A stretch of 64,000 nucleotides of DNA from Silurus meridionalis (GCF_014805685.1 NC_060898.1:9125001-9189000); one strand, 5' to 3'; shown: positions 25,100-38,225, numbered from the stretch's first letter. The notes: a model not told the origin generated them from the letters alone. Translations and numbers: made by a program.

Positions 25100-26020
25100 A
25101 GACTTACTTTGAATGGAGAAGGAGTGTGCTGGTAGAGATCTTTAAGAATAAGGGAGATGTAACGTCTCTAGGTTACAGCCGTAACCCTAGTTCCCTGAGG
25201 GAACGAGACGCTGCGTCGAAACGCTATGGGAATGCCCATGTTGATGTTGAATGTTGATGGAGAAGTATAGAGAAGGTCAGAAGGAGTTGCATTGTGTGTT
25301 TGTGGATTTAGAGAAAGGAGATGTGGTATCGTATGAGGAAGTCAGGTGTGTCAGAGTAGTATGTGAGGGTGGTGCAGGACATGTATGAGGACAGTGTGAC
25401 AGCAGTGAAGTGTGCAGTAGAAACGCAGACTGGTTTAAGGTGGAGGTTCGATTGCATCAAGGATTGGCCCTGAGCCCTTTCCTGTTTGCAGTGGTGATGG
25501 ACAGGTTGACGGACAAGGTCAGACAGGAGTCTATATGGACTATAAGGTCTTCATGGACTATAATGTTTGCGGATGATATTGTGATTTGTGGTGAGAGTAG
25601 GGAGCAGGTTGAGAAGAGCCTGGAGAGGTGGAGGTATGCACTGGAGAGAAGGGGAATGAAAGTCAGTAGGAGTAAGACAGAGTACATGTGTGTGAATGAG
25701 AGAGAGGGCAGTGGAGTGGTTTGGTTGCAGGACGAAGAGGTGGAGAAGATGGAGGAGTTTAGGTACCTGGGGTCAACAGTGCAAAGTAATGGAGAGTGTG
25801 TTAGAGAAGTGAAGAAAAGAGTTTGGAAATGTGCAGAGGAGGGACATGGGGTATATCAGTAGGAGAGTGCTAAGGATGGAGCCACCAGGAAAAAGGAAAA
25901 AAAGGAAGACCAAGGAGAGGGTGGTTTGAAAGAGGCAGATGTAGCGCTCAGAGAGGTATGGAGACGGATGATCTGCTGTGGCGATCCCTAATGGGATTCA
26001 TATTAATTTTACGAGGCAAG
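25100..26020 (+). mobile_element. Truncated RTE-clade LINE with a foreign insert
   Basis: The part 25410-25862 codes for the end of a non-LTR reverse transcriptase: a VRLHQGLALSPFLFAVVMD block and the catalytic FADD in MFADDIVICGE. A thumb-like region with EFRYLGSTVQSNGECVREVK follows. The tail 'gctgtggcgatccctaatgg' fits an RTE 3' end. At 25161-25249 another repeat replaces about 160 nt of the expected RT. The product cannot be active. Confidence 0.8.
25161..25249. repeat. Insert in the RTE fragment, related to 53866-53956
   Basis: Contains 'ctaggttacagccgtaaccc' and 'tagttccctgagggaacgag', and ends near GCTATGGGAATG. Its reverse complement matches 'tctcgttccttcagg...ggttacatacataacctagagac' at 53866-53910. 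Confidence 0.65.
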
Positions 26021-27828
26021 TAGTAAGAGAAAAGTAACTGTGTTTTAGACAACTTTTATTAAGCTATTATCCCACAGATTTAAGCTTAAATTAAATACCA
26101 TTAAAGCTACATGCATCTCAGTGAAACAAGGATTCAACACAATTCTATAGACTGCAGTGAGCATCAAATTAATAGGTAGGAAACAGAACACATTTGGGAT
26201 TTAAGTTTATGATATTAAACAGCGATGGAAACATTTGTGGTGCTTTAGTAAATAGGAAGAATTCAGTAAATTTGAAAGAGGGTCACAGTTAAACAAATAT
26301 ATCTTTCTACAAGAGTGAGACTTGCATGTGATATACATATGCAAAAAGAATTCTTAAAATATGTTGAGTAAAAGCAAGTTGCAATCAGACAGTATTTTAA
26401 AGCATTTGGTTTTACAAGCTAAGTAGTATGTTTTAAAGCATTTGTACACAGTAATAAATGTAATACTAAATTTAAATAACAACTAAAAGTAACGATTTTT
26501 ACTTAAAAATAAACATTCAATTTACATTCTTCTAGGCATTTTACACAGGGTCACATAAAAAAAAAACCCTCCATATTTTGCCACAAGGTCTGCAATTTCT
26601 TTCTTCTGAATATATATATTCTTTAATGTGTATTGTATAAATAATAAATCAGGATGGTCATGAGAACCCTATTATTTTATTTAACACAGTCAGGCTGTAT
26701 CAAAGGATAAACCATTCACATAAAATTGTTGCTCCCCCTTTAAGTGGGAGTGTACAAATAACTCATGTGTAATATGTATCAATGCTCAAATAGGAGATTA
26801 AAGACATGACTCTCAAAGAAGCTTTCAGTTCCTAAAAAGACCTCTAATTTCCTCTTCAAAAAGCTAGCTACTTACATGTTTAAAACCAAAGGATATAATA
26901 CGAAGCACAGTGTTTCATGTGGGTGAACTGACTGACAAGTGGGTCATGGTGGTCAATGCAGCAGGTCCGTCATTAATTTCTAGTGATCCATCATATGCTG
27001 TTTTTTAAGCAGTTTTTGTTTAAACAATAAATTAGATAAAAGCAAATCAAGTTTTGTTAGAAGATTTGGTTTGGTAAGAGTGCAATCAGAATTCTGCTTT
27101 GATTAAACAATGATCAAAGGACCACTAGGTTATTGTAATTTCTGTGGGTGTACTGCTTTGTATTGTATAACTACAGAAATGTAATTATTTAAGCTGGGGG
27201 TATGCTTAAAGTGCAGGCTGATAAGTAAATGTTAAACAAATCTGCCCATTTTTCCCCTGTAAAAAGAAGAAAGAGCAATCATGCAAAACCACTGCAAGTG
27301 CTGATAATTGCACTGATGATATCAAGTAATGTCAAATGCAATACAAACCCTTTTTATATTGAAGGAAGCTAGAAAACATTAGAGTCAAAATCTCCATACC
27401 ATCCATTCTTTTTCTGCTGCATCCACCAAACATTTTTACACTTCATTTAAAACACCCAATAAAAAAGACTTAACACATTTTACACTGTCTAACAGTGAAT
27501 GCTGTACATGCCCTCTTTCTCTCTCTCTCTTTCAGCCTCTCTCTAAATGATATAATGGCTTTTGAAAATCTGTGGCATTAACAATGTGTTATGCATTGCT
27601 GAATGTACTGGTGTATTAACAAGATTTAACATTAAATATTTTTTATATTTTGGAATTTTGTTGTGATTGGATGGTGGTAATCTAATAAAATAATTGCGCT
27701 AAACCAATAAAGAATTTTTTTTAATAAGCCAGTCAAACAACAAATCTCTTTCTCTTTTTTTCCCCACACATGCGTGTGTTGTATGCGTGTGGGTGTGTGT
27801 TGTGTGTGTGTTTGTGTAATATTTGTAG

Positions 27829-27955
27829 GCTAACAAAGTCGCAGTGGTGCAGCAGCCCCATGGGATGCACCCACTTACATCACTTTTGCCATACAGCAAT
27901 GAACACTTCAACCCCAACCCTCCACATCTGACACCAGATATGAGCCAAAAACCAG
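27829..27955 (+). CDS. tcf7: tcf7 exon 4, context-dependent regulatory region
   Basis: Codes for residues 124-165 plus one base. The acceptor is ATTTGTAG|GCT, after a TG-rich tract, and the donor is CCAG|GTATGT. The peptide begins [20 protein letters not shown] and continues with [13 protein letters not shown] and DMSQKP. NKV-VVQ with HPLTPL is the family signature here, and EHFN plus D(I/M)SQK is closest to TCF7. This Pro-rich segment lies in the part of TCF proteins that binds Groucho/TLE. Confidence 0.92.
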
Positions 27956-28692
27956 GTATGTGTCTGAGTTATTATGTGTGTTTGTTTTGTATGGTTTCCT
28001 CATTAATAATTTTCCTCCTTGGAAATTTCAAAAGGTTTTCAGTTTTTCCTCATGCTGCTAAAATTTTCCTTAAAAAAAACTCAAAGAACTTCATAGCTGT
28101 TGCAGACAGCCACCTCAGTTGACCTTGAAAGGATTAATGTTAAAGGCTTTGATTTTCAGCATAGTGAAAATCATGGGCAGAGGACAGCCACAAATAGAGA
28201 AAGAGCACTGGACACAATCTTTACTTAGTCTTTAACATATTTATTTATTCATGCTAGAATAAAAAAATAAAAGATTATTCAAAAGAATTGTGTATGCCAT
28301 AGAACAACTCATTTTGTATATTTAATTTGTTTTTGCATACTTAGGTAAATTAATTTTCAGGAACTTTCCCTGCTGCTTGAGTGCTAATGCTAAGAGCTGT
28401 TGATACTTTGTTTTAGTTTTCCATGATTCATTTTAAAGTTATCAGCTTTCCTTAGATGGCTTTAAGAGCTTTTCTTTTTTTTCTTTTTTTCTTTAAATGT
28501 TCACAATACTCATTTTGATCAAAGAAAACCCTCATAGCCTTTAGAATCCTTCTAAACATGTCTGCTCATTTAGCCCTCTCATCAGTCTGTCATTCTTTTT
28601 AACTACAGTACTTATTACCCTTTGTTGTGTGTTGGCAAAATCACTGCTTTTATTATTCCTTTTAAAAGTCAGCTCTGGACAGCCAAGCAGAG

Positions 28693-28870
28693 GTCATTTA
28701 CAGTGGACATAAAAGTCTACACACCCTTGTTAAAAGACATTTTTTTGGGGTGTAAAAACAACAACAACAAAAAACAAGATAAAACTTGTTAGAATCTTGT
28801 GAATATTGTGAAATAGCAACCAATAAATTAAAGTGAAAACCACTTTAGGGGGAAAAAATACTGTGTTAAG
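28693..28870. mobile_element. Tc1/mariner-like end remnant
   Basis: Begins 'acagtggacataaaagtcta' followed by CACACCC, a common fish mariner end, with 'aagataaaacttgttagaat' behind it. No transposase seen. Confidence 0.5.
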
Positions 28871-30027
28871 TAAGTGCTTAAATTATTTTTATCACATAAT
28901 TTTATCATTTTGTATAAAGGATAACCGCTTTGGCATTTCCTGACTTTATTTACTATTATTCTATGCAAAAGCATTGAATCTTACATTGACTGATCATCTC
29001 TTGTGCATAGCTCTCCTTGGTGTACCACACAGATTTACAGTTAGATTCTTGCTGGATATTCTAAAACATTACTGTTGTTTATGTAGAATTCATTTTCGTT
29101 TTACCTGAAGTCTTTGCACCAAAATTGATGGTTTTTGAAGCTATTTAATATTGTAATTTCAATCAGCACTAAAATACGTTAATGTGCATCAGTACACCTG
29201 GCTGTATATTGATAATGCAGGTATTTCAAGCATAGGAGCAACAACAACAAAAAGAAACAGCATAAAAGCGTGCGTGTACATGGACTTGGTTTGGGACATG
29301 TCTGGGCTATGCTCCAGTGAATCAAAAGTGTAATGATACAGCAAACATCAAAAGTCATCCAATAAAATTGTATGCTACCAAATGTAGGCTGCTTGAAAAC
29401 CTATGGCAACCTTAAAGCCATGAGTTTGCTGCTTGAATGTCTGGCAAGAACTGGCCACTCCCCGTATGTCACAATATTTGTATTCTATTCTTTTCATGGG
29501 CTAGGGGGTTGCTATTTTCACAAGACAAAATTGTCCTCTGTCACTCCTTTTGTTTGCCATGGCTATTGAACCTCTTTCTATTGTCCTAAACATTTCAACT
29601 CTCATACCAGGACTCTAAAACCATGTCAGCTAAACATAGTCTTGATACTGTACAAAAAGAAACCCAACATTAAATAACAGACTTGGGTGGTAAAATAATT
29701 ATTTATTTTATATTGATTAAAATTGTCCATTAAATCAAATGCCAGTCTACTCCAAGGGGTTAACAAAAAAATATTTAACTTATGTATGATATACCTTTCT
29801 GTATGCTAGTGAGCCCACTACAATACACTTTGGGCAATATATATAGACAGAAACTTAACAGATGGGGTGCCTCTACCTGATAACGTCCTGTTTCCCTGCA
29901 GAAAGTGCTACTGTAGGCATTAAATAAGGAAATGTGTGCAAGCATAAGCAGGGGTGGAACTATAGGGGTGAAATGTGGGTAGATCTATAAATAAATAAAT
30001 ATAAATATAAATTATATAATAATAAGA

Positions 30028-30939
30028 AACTCGCGGAAGTGGCGGAAAAAATTAAGCCTTACAAATGCTACAGGGGTAGGATACTTTTCAGAGCTGTGAC
30101 TCAATAATTTAATGTTGACACTGGTTAGCTTTTTGTAAAAACGAACTACACCCCGCACGTTTTTAGTGATTTTGTGAGCGATCTTGTATTTACAATGTTG
30201 GAGAATATAATAAAGGTTTGTATCGAGAATTGACGGTGGTTTGTATTGTATACTGGTGAATCTCTGCTGTTAGTTGGTGCACATATGCCTTTTGTTGTTA
30301 ATGTTATGCGATGAACGGGAGGCGAAAGTAAAAGCGCGGTGCGGCGCTCGGTAGAAGCGCGGCGCTGAACAGCACACGGGAGAACGTGGGATGAGCAGCA
30401 AAAGCATAGAATGAACACCGGCAGGATCGGGGGATTCGCGATGCGCCTCGGGAAGAAAAGCGCAGCCGGTGAGAGAGTGCGGAGTCCGAGTGGGAAGGCA
30501 CGTACCGGGATACGCATGAACGATAACAACGACCGCCGTGAACCAACATATAGCAACAATAACGGTGAGAGTGTGGAAGTTTAAATAGGAGCTGGTGATG
30601 ATGCTAAATGTGCGTGATTGAAGCCGGGAGCTTCAGAGAAAGCGGAGGTTGACAGCCGCCGAAGGGGGCGTGGCAGGTGGATTCCTGACAGTTAACAAAC
30701 ATGTATGTACATTTTTATAGCATGCCTTCATCAAACAAATCGCGGCAACACTGTTGTGTAAAAAACCTCCAAAAACACGTGCATGCACATTCTCATTTAT
30801 TAACGCACATCATGTACATAAAGACATTTAAAGCACGTTAATATATTGCCGCCATATTGGTTTTCGTTTATCTCGATCATCGGTTATCTCGATGCTTTTT
30901 GGCGACCCCCTAGGCCCTCGACATAACCGGGTTCCACTG
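30028..30939 (-). mobile_element. Pogo-like non-autonomous DNA element, copy A
   Basis: The reverse complement starts 'cagtggaacccggttatgtc' next to a TA and runs through the same blocks as the element at 46658-47509. Shared text includes 'ggcgaccccctagg', 'atttattaacgcacatcatg', 'gaagggggcgtggcaggtgg' and 'ggcacgtaccgggatacgca'. The far end is cut at about 30028 within 'aactcgcggaagtggcgg'. Relative to the other copy it carries about 170 bp extra at 30056-30225. CpG-rich open frames here show no protein family. Confidence 0.6.
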
Positions 30940-31002
30940 TATGGAAAAACTGTTCCACTGTAAGAAAACTCTTTGAATGAGAAGGTGTGTCCAAACTTTT
31001 GG

Positions 31003-31006
<4 letters not shown>

Positions 31007-31061
<55 letters not shown>
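31007..31061. repeat. (TA)n microsatellite
   Basis: A pure TA run of about 55 bp. Confidence 0.97.
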
Positions 31062-31064
<3 letters not shown>

Positions 31065-31700
31065 GGATGCACCGAAATGAAAATTCTTGGCCGAAACCGA
31101 AAACCGAAAAAGAAGGAAAGCAAGGCCGAAAACCGAAAAACCGAAACACCGAAAGAAATTATGCCAATTATTATTACCATTGCATTTATGGCTATGACTG
31201 TGTACTGACCTTACTAAAATCAAGGCATTTCAATTGCATAAATTAATAATAAAGTTTCAAAGAATTAATCAATTACAAATTATTAAAATATTTATTTATA
31301 GCACATTGCAACAATGCACAGGATAAAATTAATTAAAATTTAGTCGTAAATGTTGAATTTAAATGCACTCATGTGTACATTAAATAATAATGTACAGGCC
31401 CTCTGGCCTGCTGAAAGGTTGTACAATTAAATATGTTCTTTCATAAAAACAAAGTGCATTCAGAACAAGTGCAACTGCTTAAAGATACAACATCACTGGG
31501 AAACTTCCTGCCTTTCCAAAAACGTCCGCCACAGACGGAGTGCGCATGCTCGGAGGGGTTTTGCTTTTCTGTGCGTTTGCCTTCCTCTGATATTCAGCAT
31601 AGCGATCGGATGTTTGGATTTCAAATTAAACCCGACGTGGGGAAAGTTTTCTTTATTCCTCAGTTTCCCTCATCAGCAAGATTATTACAGCAGTAAAATG
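31062..31700 (+). mobile_element. hAT-like element, one end only
   Basis: Begins 'tagggatgcaccgaaatgaa' followed by repeats of GGCCGAAACCGAAAA, the left-end text of a widespread vertebrate hAT family. The matching right end was not found, so the right border is approximate. Confidence 0.5.
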
Positions 31701-31810
31701 TAAAAAGTGGTAGCATTGGTTGGGTTTTTAAAAAAGCATCTACGATAATCAGGTGTCCACAAAGTTTTGGCTATATAGCATATCCTCATGCAAACTAAAA
31801 TGGCAAACTG

Positions 31811-31814
<4 letters not shown>

Positions 31815-31855
<41 letters not shown>
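31815..31855 (+). repeat. (AAT)n microsatellite
   Basis: A pure AAT/ATA run of about 40 bp. Confidence 0.95.
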
Positions 31856-33613
31856 TAACTGTGTGTAGTGTTACATCTCAATGAGAGCCTGTGATTATAA
31901 CTAAATGAAAATAAAACTTCAATAAGATATGTAATTAATTCCAAGCTTCTTTGCCGTATACTTTTCTTTTTTGGATGGGGCACATATTTTCTCTGTACTT
32001 TCTTTACACCCTTAGAATTAGCTTTACTTGCTCACATTAAAAATAAAACTTTCACATGACATAGGGTTCTTCTGACTCCTGGGCTTTTCACAATCTTTTG
32101 GCCATGTGAACATTGACTTTTGACGAGTATAAAAGTATTTAAATAGATAAAGCTTTCAAAATGTGTAAAAGATTTTAATGTAACCATCTAGTGACAGAGT
32201 GGAACTTTTAACTGGTTTCAGTCATACTGCACTTGTCCTGTCACAGAAATAGATCAGCTCTGAGCAGATGGTGCCTTCACAGGTAGTGACTGATGTTCAA
32301 GGATGGGGTTTGAGCTAGAATGGATTTTGTGAGGGGGTGGGGAGCAAAGACAAAGTAAGTTGACTCAGTCACATTCCAAGCTCAATAGATTTATAGGTTG
32401 AGTACAAAAACATGCCTAAAGCATTAGCAAATTACAGTCATCAAGCAGCATTCTTCTGTTCAAACACACGTTTGCCTTTAAGTCATACTTAAGTGCTAGA
32501 TGTTTTAACATGACATTCTTTAGAAATAGAGATTTTTCCTGAAAATTAACAGGGATTTTTAAAATGAAATACAAATTATTTATGAGATGCTAGGACAATG
32601 CTGAATTGACAAGAGTTACTATAATTCTTTGTTCTCATCAAAGTTTTTAATGGAGGCAATTGAGTCTCATTTCCATTGCTACAACAAAGCAGTGGTCAAG
32701 GGCACAAGCCACCCAAGCCATAAGGTGTTCGGTTTGGTAGCTTACAGGCATGCAATTACTAGTATGTTTCCCCCTGAGCATGAGAGCATCATCAAAACAT
32801 TACTTTTTCACTGTTAATTTATACTACTCATATTTACACATTGTGATTTACATTGTTGGACATTTTTCTGCTAACATTGCACATTCTTTAAAATGCTGCT
32901 TGGCACTTGAATCTTAAAATGAAATTTTAATATGTTGAAAGAAATTTGATACATTTTTACAAAAAATTAAGGTTTATTGGTTATATAAACTGTTGCATCA
33001 AATTACTTTTAAGTGTTATTAAGTGTGTTCTGTGCCTATGTGGGGTCCTACTTCGCACCTGCAATATAGAGGTTGTATAAGTACATTTTCTAGGTTTGTC
33101 TTATAGATTTTAATTGAGGTGGAGTATTTTCACATAAAAATCACAGTCCAAATAAGATAAAAAAAAAAAAAAAAAACGGATAGCAGCCAATCACATTGCA
33201 GCATAGAATTCACAGGTTTTTTTTATTAAGCAACCATCATGAGGTTTTAATAGTACGATCATCTATGTTTGCTTTAGTGGTCTGTGCAACTTGTGCAAAC
33301 TATCCACCAAGGTATGCAATCTGCACATGTGCCTACTGTATTGGGTTACATTTTGTTATTTGATTATTGTGATATGTATCTTGGCAAGAACTGCCCACTA
33401 GGGGTGCTATTTGCAAGGCTGTGCATATCCAAATATTGCTTGTGGGAATATTTTTAGTGTGTTTATTATTTTATATGTTTTCTTCTAATGATGCCACATC
33501 AGTGTAAGATGTTATTGGCCTGCTATGTTAGCCAAATGCCATAGTAGGTTTTTCCTCTTTTAATGAAAGACTCATCAAGTTAACATTTTTTAATAATGAT
33601 TCACTTTTCACAG

Positions 33614-33701
33614 GTGTTCACAGACATCAGCCCCATGATCTACCAAGCTTCTATTCTCTGCCCTCAGGAGGAGTTGGCCAAATTACTCCATCCATGGGTT
33701 G
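33614..33701 (+). CDS. tcf7: tcf7 exon 5
   Basis: Codes for residues 166-194 plus two bases of codon 195. The acceptor is TTTTCACAG|GT and the donor is GGTTG|GTAAGT. The peptide has VHRHQPHDLPSFYSLPSG followed by GVGQITPSMGW. It aligns with the DLSGFYSL...GQLPH...W block of TCF7 and the FYPLSPGGVGQI block of LEF1. The Trp codon is split across the junction (TG|G) and is completed identically by exon 6 or exon 7. Confidence 0.92.
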
Positions 33702-34680
33702 GTAAGTTCCAATCTGGTTTTTAGTTCCAAGCAAACAAATTTTAAATAATCTCTATATCTTAGATTTGACAGTTTTTCAATTAAATCTCAGGTTTGTTGG
33801 TTTTCTATTCAACAGCTAGATTAGTTACATCATAGATATTTAGATCCTTGATGTACTTTACATGTATGTATAGTATATACTAAATATACAATGCTACATA
33901 ATGTAATCAAAATGTATTCAGGCCACCTTGCTCTTTTTAGTTTGTTTTAAATTTTGATTAAAGATTTACAGACGTTGTCAGTTTGTTAGGTGAAAAATTA
34001 TTATTTGGTTGCCAGAGATGTATTCTTCAAATATTTAAAGCATTTTCTCTCATCTTGGAGAAGAATGATATTGGCCTATAGTTGGACAGCTATTAGGGGT
34101 TATGGTCAGGTTTGATAATTGTTAGTTTTGGTACATAACCAGTGCTAGGGGAAGAATTAAGTAGAATTTAGTAATTTATTACCTATATCAGATATCACTA
34201 ACCATGTTCTCTAAATGATGTGATAGTTTTAAATGTGTCTACATATATTAAGCTTCTTATAATAATTTAAAAGTACTTCAGAATGACATTTTAATGTAAA
34301 TATTGCCTTCTTTTTGGAATGTGACACAGCTTCAGTATCTCTGAATAGGCTTAACTACAATAAACACCAGATTGGTCATGTAGATATGATTGTCTTAGTT
34401 TCTTATCTGTCAGGTTCCCACATCTTTACATCCCACAGGTGTTTTTGACCATCCCCTGACTAAAGTCTTCTTCCCAGTTTGCTCAGTTTAGCTGGTCAGC
34501 ATTTATAAAATAGCATCAAAGTCACATGTATATTTTGGTACACTTACCCAGACCTGTGCAAATCCTATGTTGTGGGCACAGGTTGTAGGTACAATGCCCA
34601 GACCAGTTCATTTGTTTTTTGCTGTAGACTGAAGGCAGTGGGTTTGAGATTAAGGTAAATAGGGAGACTACCCGTTTTTT

Positions 34681-35770
34681 TCAGTGAGCAAAAGTACAGG
34701 AATATAAGTCAGTAAATACCAGTTAACATATGTTTGCATATCCCTTGCTTGCAATAACTGCTTCAAGACTGCAATTCTCTCAATTACTCTTCGGGAGGTG
34801 AAATGCATTTTCAATTGGGTTAAAATAAGTTTATTTACTTGGACAGTCTAAAATCATTTTCTCCTGTTTAAAAAGTACTTTGGATCATTGCCTTGCTACA
34901 TGATATAGTTCCTACTGATTAATTTGGATGCATCTGTCTGGAAATTAGAATACAATATCTCCCTGTGAACATCTGAATTCATTCTGCTGCTACCATCATC
35001 TTCAGTTACATTGTCAATAAAGATTAGGAAGCTGTTCTAGAAGTAAGCAATGCAAGCCTAGGCAATGACACTACTTTCATCTTGTTTCACCAATGAGCTT
35101 GTATATTTTGGATCATGAGCAGATCCTTCTTCTTCCACACTTTAACCTTTTTGTGATTTTGGTAGAGATTAAGTTTGATTCCTAAACTTTTGTAGCTTTT
35201 CGAATTTCTGATTCTTAGTGCTGATGAATGATTTGCATCTTGTAGTAGGGGATTTCTATTTCTGTTCTGTAAGTCTTCTTCGATTGGAGGAATGCAGTGC
35301 ATTCACCAATGCCCTGTGGAAAGTGTTGGTGATGTCACTAACTGTTGTTTTCATGTATTTCTTTTATCACAATGTTTCTCTCATAGCTTCTGTTGTTTTC
35401 CTTATCAGACCCATGTTGTTCTCCTTATTGTTCAGTACACCACTGGATCCTTTCTTTTTCAGGACATTTGTCTTTTTTTTCTGTTTTGTTACTTTCTGCC
35501 AAGGATGTTTCTCTTTTTTCAGCTTCAAAATGGCTTGCTTTTCTCTGTAGACAGCTCTCTGATCGTCATGATGGCTAATCATTTTATAACAGAAGAGCAG
35601 TTTCACAGATGAAACTAAAGGATAAAACCAAGAGTAAATGTTCTAAGTTATTTACTGTTTACAATCAGTCTAGCAGAACACACCTGATATCCAGAAACAG
35701 TTACATGTTCTAGTATTTTTGCTAACCTAGAAATTGGGTAGGCTGACAGAAAATGTATGTTTTGTCATTA
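34681..35770 (-). mobile_element. Degenerate Tc1-like transposon
   Basis: Starts with an end-like 'cagtgagcaaaagtacagga' and runs with Tc1-type antisense text, including 'gtactttggatcattgcctt'. A lysine-rich open frame on the minus strand at 35367-35606 fits the family loosely. No complete transposase or second end was found. Confidence 0.4.
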
Positions 35771-36750
35771 ATACCATCATTTATATACAAGGAAATAAAT
35801 TTTTTAAATCTTCTCTTCTTCTGGCTGTCAATAATTTCAGAGGGGACCATATATAGGTAATTTATTTTGTATTCACAGATTTTTTTTGTGAAATACACAG
35901 TCAGACTTAGGCCTTTATATGGACAGGTGCTTCATGCGTAATTAAATGAATTATATATTTGTGTGGTGTGTGTGAAAAACACAAAGTGCAACAAATTATT
36001 AAAATTTAAAAATAAATAAATAAATAAATGTTTTGAGGCCTGACCAACTTCTGAGGAAAATGTCATTTTTTCTATATGTTTCAAAATTAGTAAACAGACA
36101 TTTTTTTTTTTAGAGTATCCCACCACACATAATTACAAATGGACTACTTAAAGTACCTGTTAATTGTATTTTCCTCCCTGAATATATGCTACATTTTTTA
36201 TATTAATCCTTTGACAAAATAAACATTGGAACATTGGAAGCTGTTCTTCATATTATTCTAATTGAGTTTTAATACCTTTTTTTAATAACTTATAACTTAA
36301 TAACTGGGATAACAATGGTCATTTATTTTACTCCAGAATGACTGGAAGCTTAAAGAGATGCAGTTTGTAATAATATGTGAAATTATTTGGTGCTACCATT
36401 AGGTGCTCCTAGTTTTGCCAAGGAGGTTTCAGACCTGCAGATAACTTCCCTACTTGGTTCAAGAGGTTATTATGGTTAAATTTAAATGGCTAAAATGTTG
36501 TATACCAACCTTTATGAATAGCCATTGGAAATGGTAGTTATTGGAACAAAGAGTAGAAGGGCACCCCAGAAGGGTGTTCCTATTTGATGACTATTAGATG
36601 CTGTTCTCCCTTACTGACAGCTTCACAGCTGATGCACAGCACAGTGTGCTCGTGTCCTTCCACCACTTGGAAGCCCCCAGCCCTCTGTCTCACGTGTTAG
36701 TCTGCAAAACTAAAATGGGATTTTTTTTCTTCTTATTTTGACAAATACGG

Positions 36751-37230
36751 TATATAACAAAAGTGAGTACACCCCTCACATTTCAGCAACCATTTTTGTA
36801 TATTTTCTCAAGGGCCAATACTAGAGAAATGAAACTTGTGTAAATGTGCAGCTTGTACAGTAGATTTATTGTCCTCTGAAAATAACTCGACATACAGCCT
36901 ATATTGTCAAAATAGCTGGTAACAAAAGTGAGTACATTCTAAGTAATAACAGCTATATGTTGTTTAACCGTGCAAATCCACATGTCCTGTTTATCATGTT
37001 CATGTCTGCTTGCCAGAATCATACAAATTTCCCCAAGTGAACATGTCAAAACTGTGTCCAAAGTGTCAACATTTTGTGAGAGCACTATTGTATTTAGCAC
37101 TGCCTTAATCCTCCTGGGCATAAAATTCACCAGAGCTGCAAGGTTGTTGCTGGGATCCTCTTCCACTCCTCCATAATGACATCATGGAGCTGGATGTTAG
37201 ACACACTTCTCCACCTTTTGTTTTTTTTTC
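36751..37230 (-). mobile_element. Truncated Tc1-like transposon
   Basis: The end reads 'tatataacaaaagtgagtac' followed by ACCCCTCACATTTC. It continues with 'ttgtcctctgaaaataactc', a second 'aacaaaagtgagtaca' and the antisense transposase part near 'tcttccactcctccataatg'. The rest is missing. Confidence 0.65.
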
Positions 37231-37924
37231 CAGCATTTACAGAATTTATCAGCATGTCAAATGGTCTCAAAAGGTCCCTGCCATTTTGCAAGTAATTTCG
37301 AGTGCAGTCCAACAAAACCTTATGCGTCCTGCTTTTGTCTTTGTACATGTTTGATTGCGAAAGTGAGGAAAATGAGGAAATCAGATCCTGCTTTTAGGGG
37401 TGCACGGATACTGAAAATGCCCAGCTCCATGTCTGTATACTTGCCCAGGCTTTTCCTGAGGACATGGTAGGTTATACCGCATATGAGAGAGAGGAATTTG
37501 GGGGAGACATCAAAAGTGAAGGAGAACAATAGAAGGTAATGGGAAGGAAAGCGGATCATATATTGGAGTTGAGGAGGAGGAAGCAAGAATAAAGGTTGCG
37601 AAATGATCCTCTGCCATTCCCATGCTTCCACATGCTATAAAACAAAGGATATTGATATGGATTTTCCTCTGAATAATCCATGGAGGTCAACTTGTGGCAC
37701 ATCATGTAGACTGGTGGCAGAGGGCACAGCTAGAGATGAGCTGGCCTTCCACAGCTTCTGTAGTGTATCTGCTTCTGTGTGAGGGTGAGAGGTACCTTAA
37801 TCCTGGGAGACGTGAGAATCGTAATGTGTTACCTGCCAGTTTGTGCTGCCTTCTTTTAACCCACATTTATATTCTAAATTAGTATTATTTGACTTATTGT
37901 AAACTTGCTGTTAGCTTTACCTAT

Positions 37925-38225
37925 CTTGGCTGTTCTCCTATAAACTCTGTCATTAACAAAGCATTTCTGTGGGCCATTTACTGGATGTTTTTTGGCATAC
38001 CATTCTGATTGTAACCTCATTAGACTATTATGTGAAAATCACAGGAGACCATCATTTCTGAAATAATGAAAGTGTTAAAAAAAGTCACTGAGATCACAGA
38101 TGTGAACATTATTTGAAACTCATGACCAGTATCTGCATGACATTAGCATTATGCTCTATTGGATAGCTGCATGAATGAACAGATAAATGAACAGATAGAT
38201 CCTAATAAAGTGGCTGGTGAATGTG
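37925..38225 (+). repeat. Abundant teleost interspersed repeat (DNA-type)
   Basis: Shows 'gtgggccatttactggatgt' with TTTTTGGCA, then 'aagtcactgagatcacagat', 'gaccagtatctgcatgacat' and the end 'atcctaataaagtggctggt'. This fits a dispersed fish repeat. Class uncertain. Confidence 0.55.

Larger units (their letters stand above)
9363..27828 (+). other. tcf7: tcf7 intron 3 (18.5 kb)
   Basis: The borders are GTAAGT and TTTGTAG. Repeats and mobile elements inside are listed separately. No family was recognised in about 10050-10650, 10820-12549, 12641-14308, 15410-16420, 16880-17935, 20120-22980, 23730-24930 and 26035-27500. The blocks 11160-11420 and 20870-21310 look less repetitive and less AT-biased than their surroundings and could hold regulatory DNA, which is only inference. 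Confidence 0.85.
27956..33613 (+). other. tcf7: tcf7 intron 4
   Basis: Borders GTATGT and CACAG. Nothing recognised in about 27960-28690, 28880-30020 and 31860-33600, apart from an A tract at about 33160-33177. Confidence 0.85.

Noticed and set aside
30146..30559. 137-codon and 81-codon frames in a CpG-rich block
   Set aside because: They lie in a non-autonomous DNA element, overlap each other, and the other copy does not keep the frames open.
35218..35612. Overlapping Phe-rich + strand frames of about 110 codons
   Set aside because: Low-complexity text within a degenerate Tc1-like region, opposite a Lys-rich transposase scrap.
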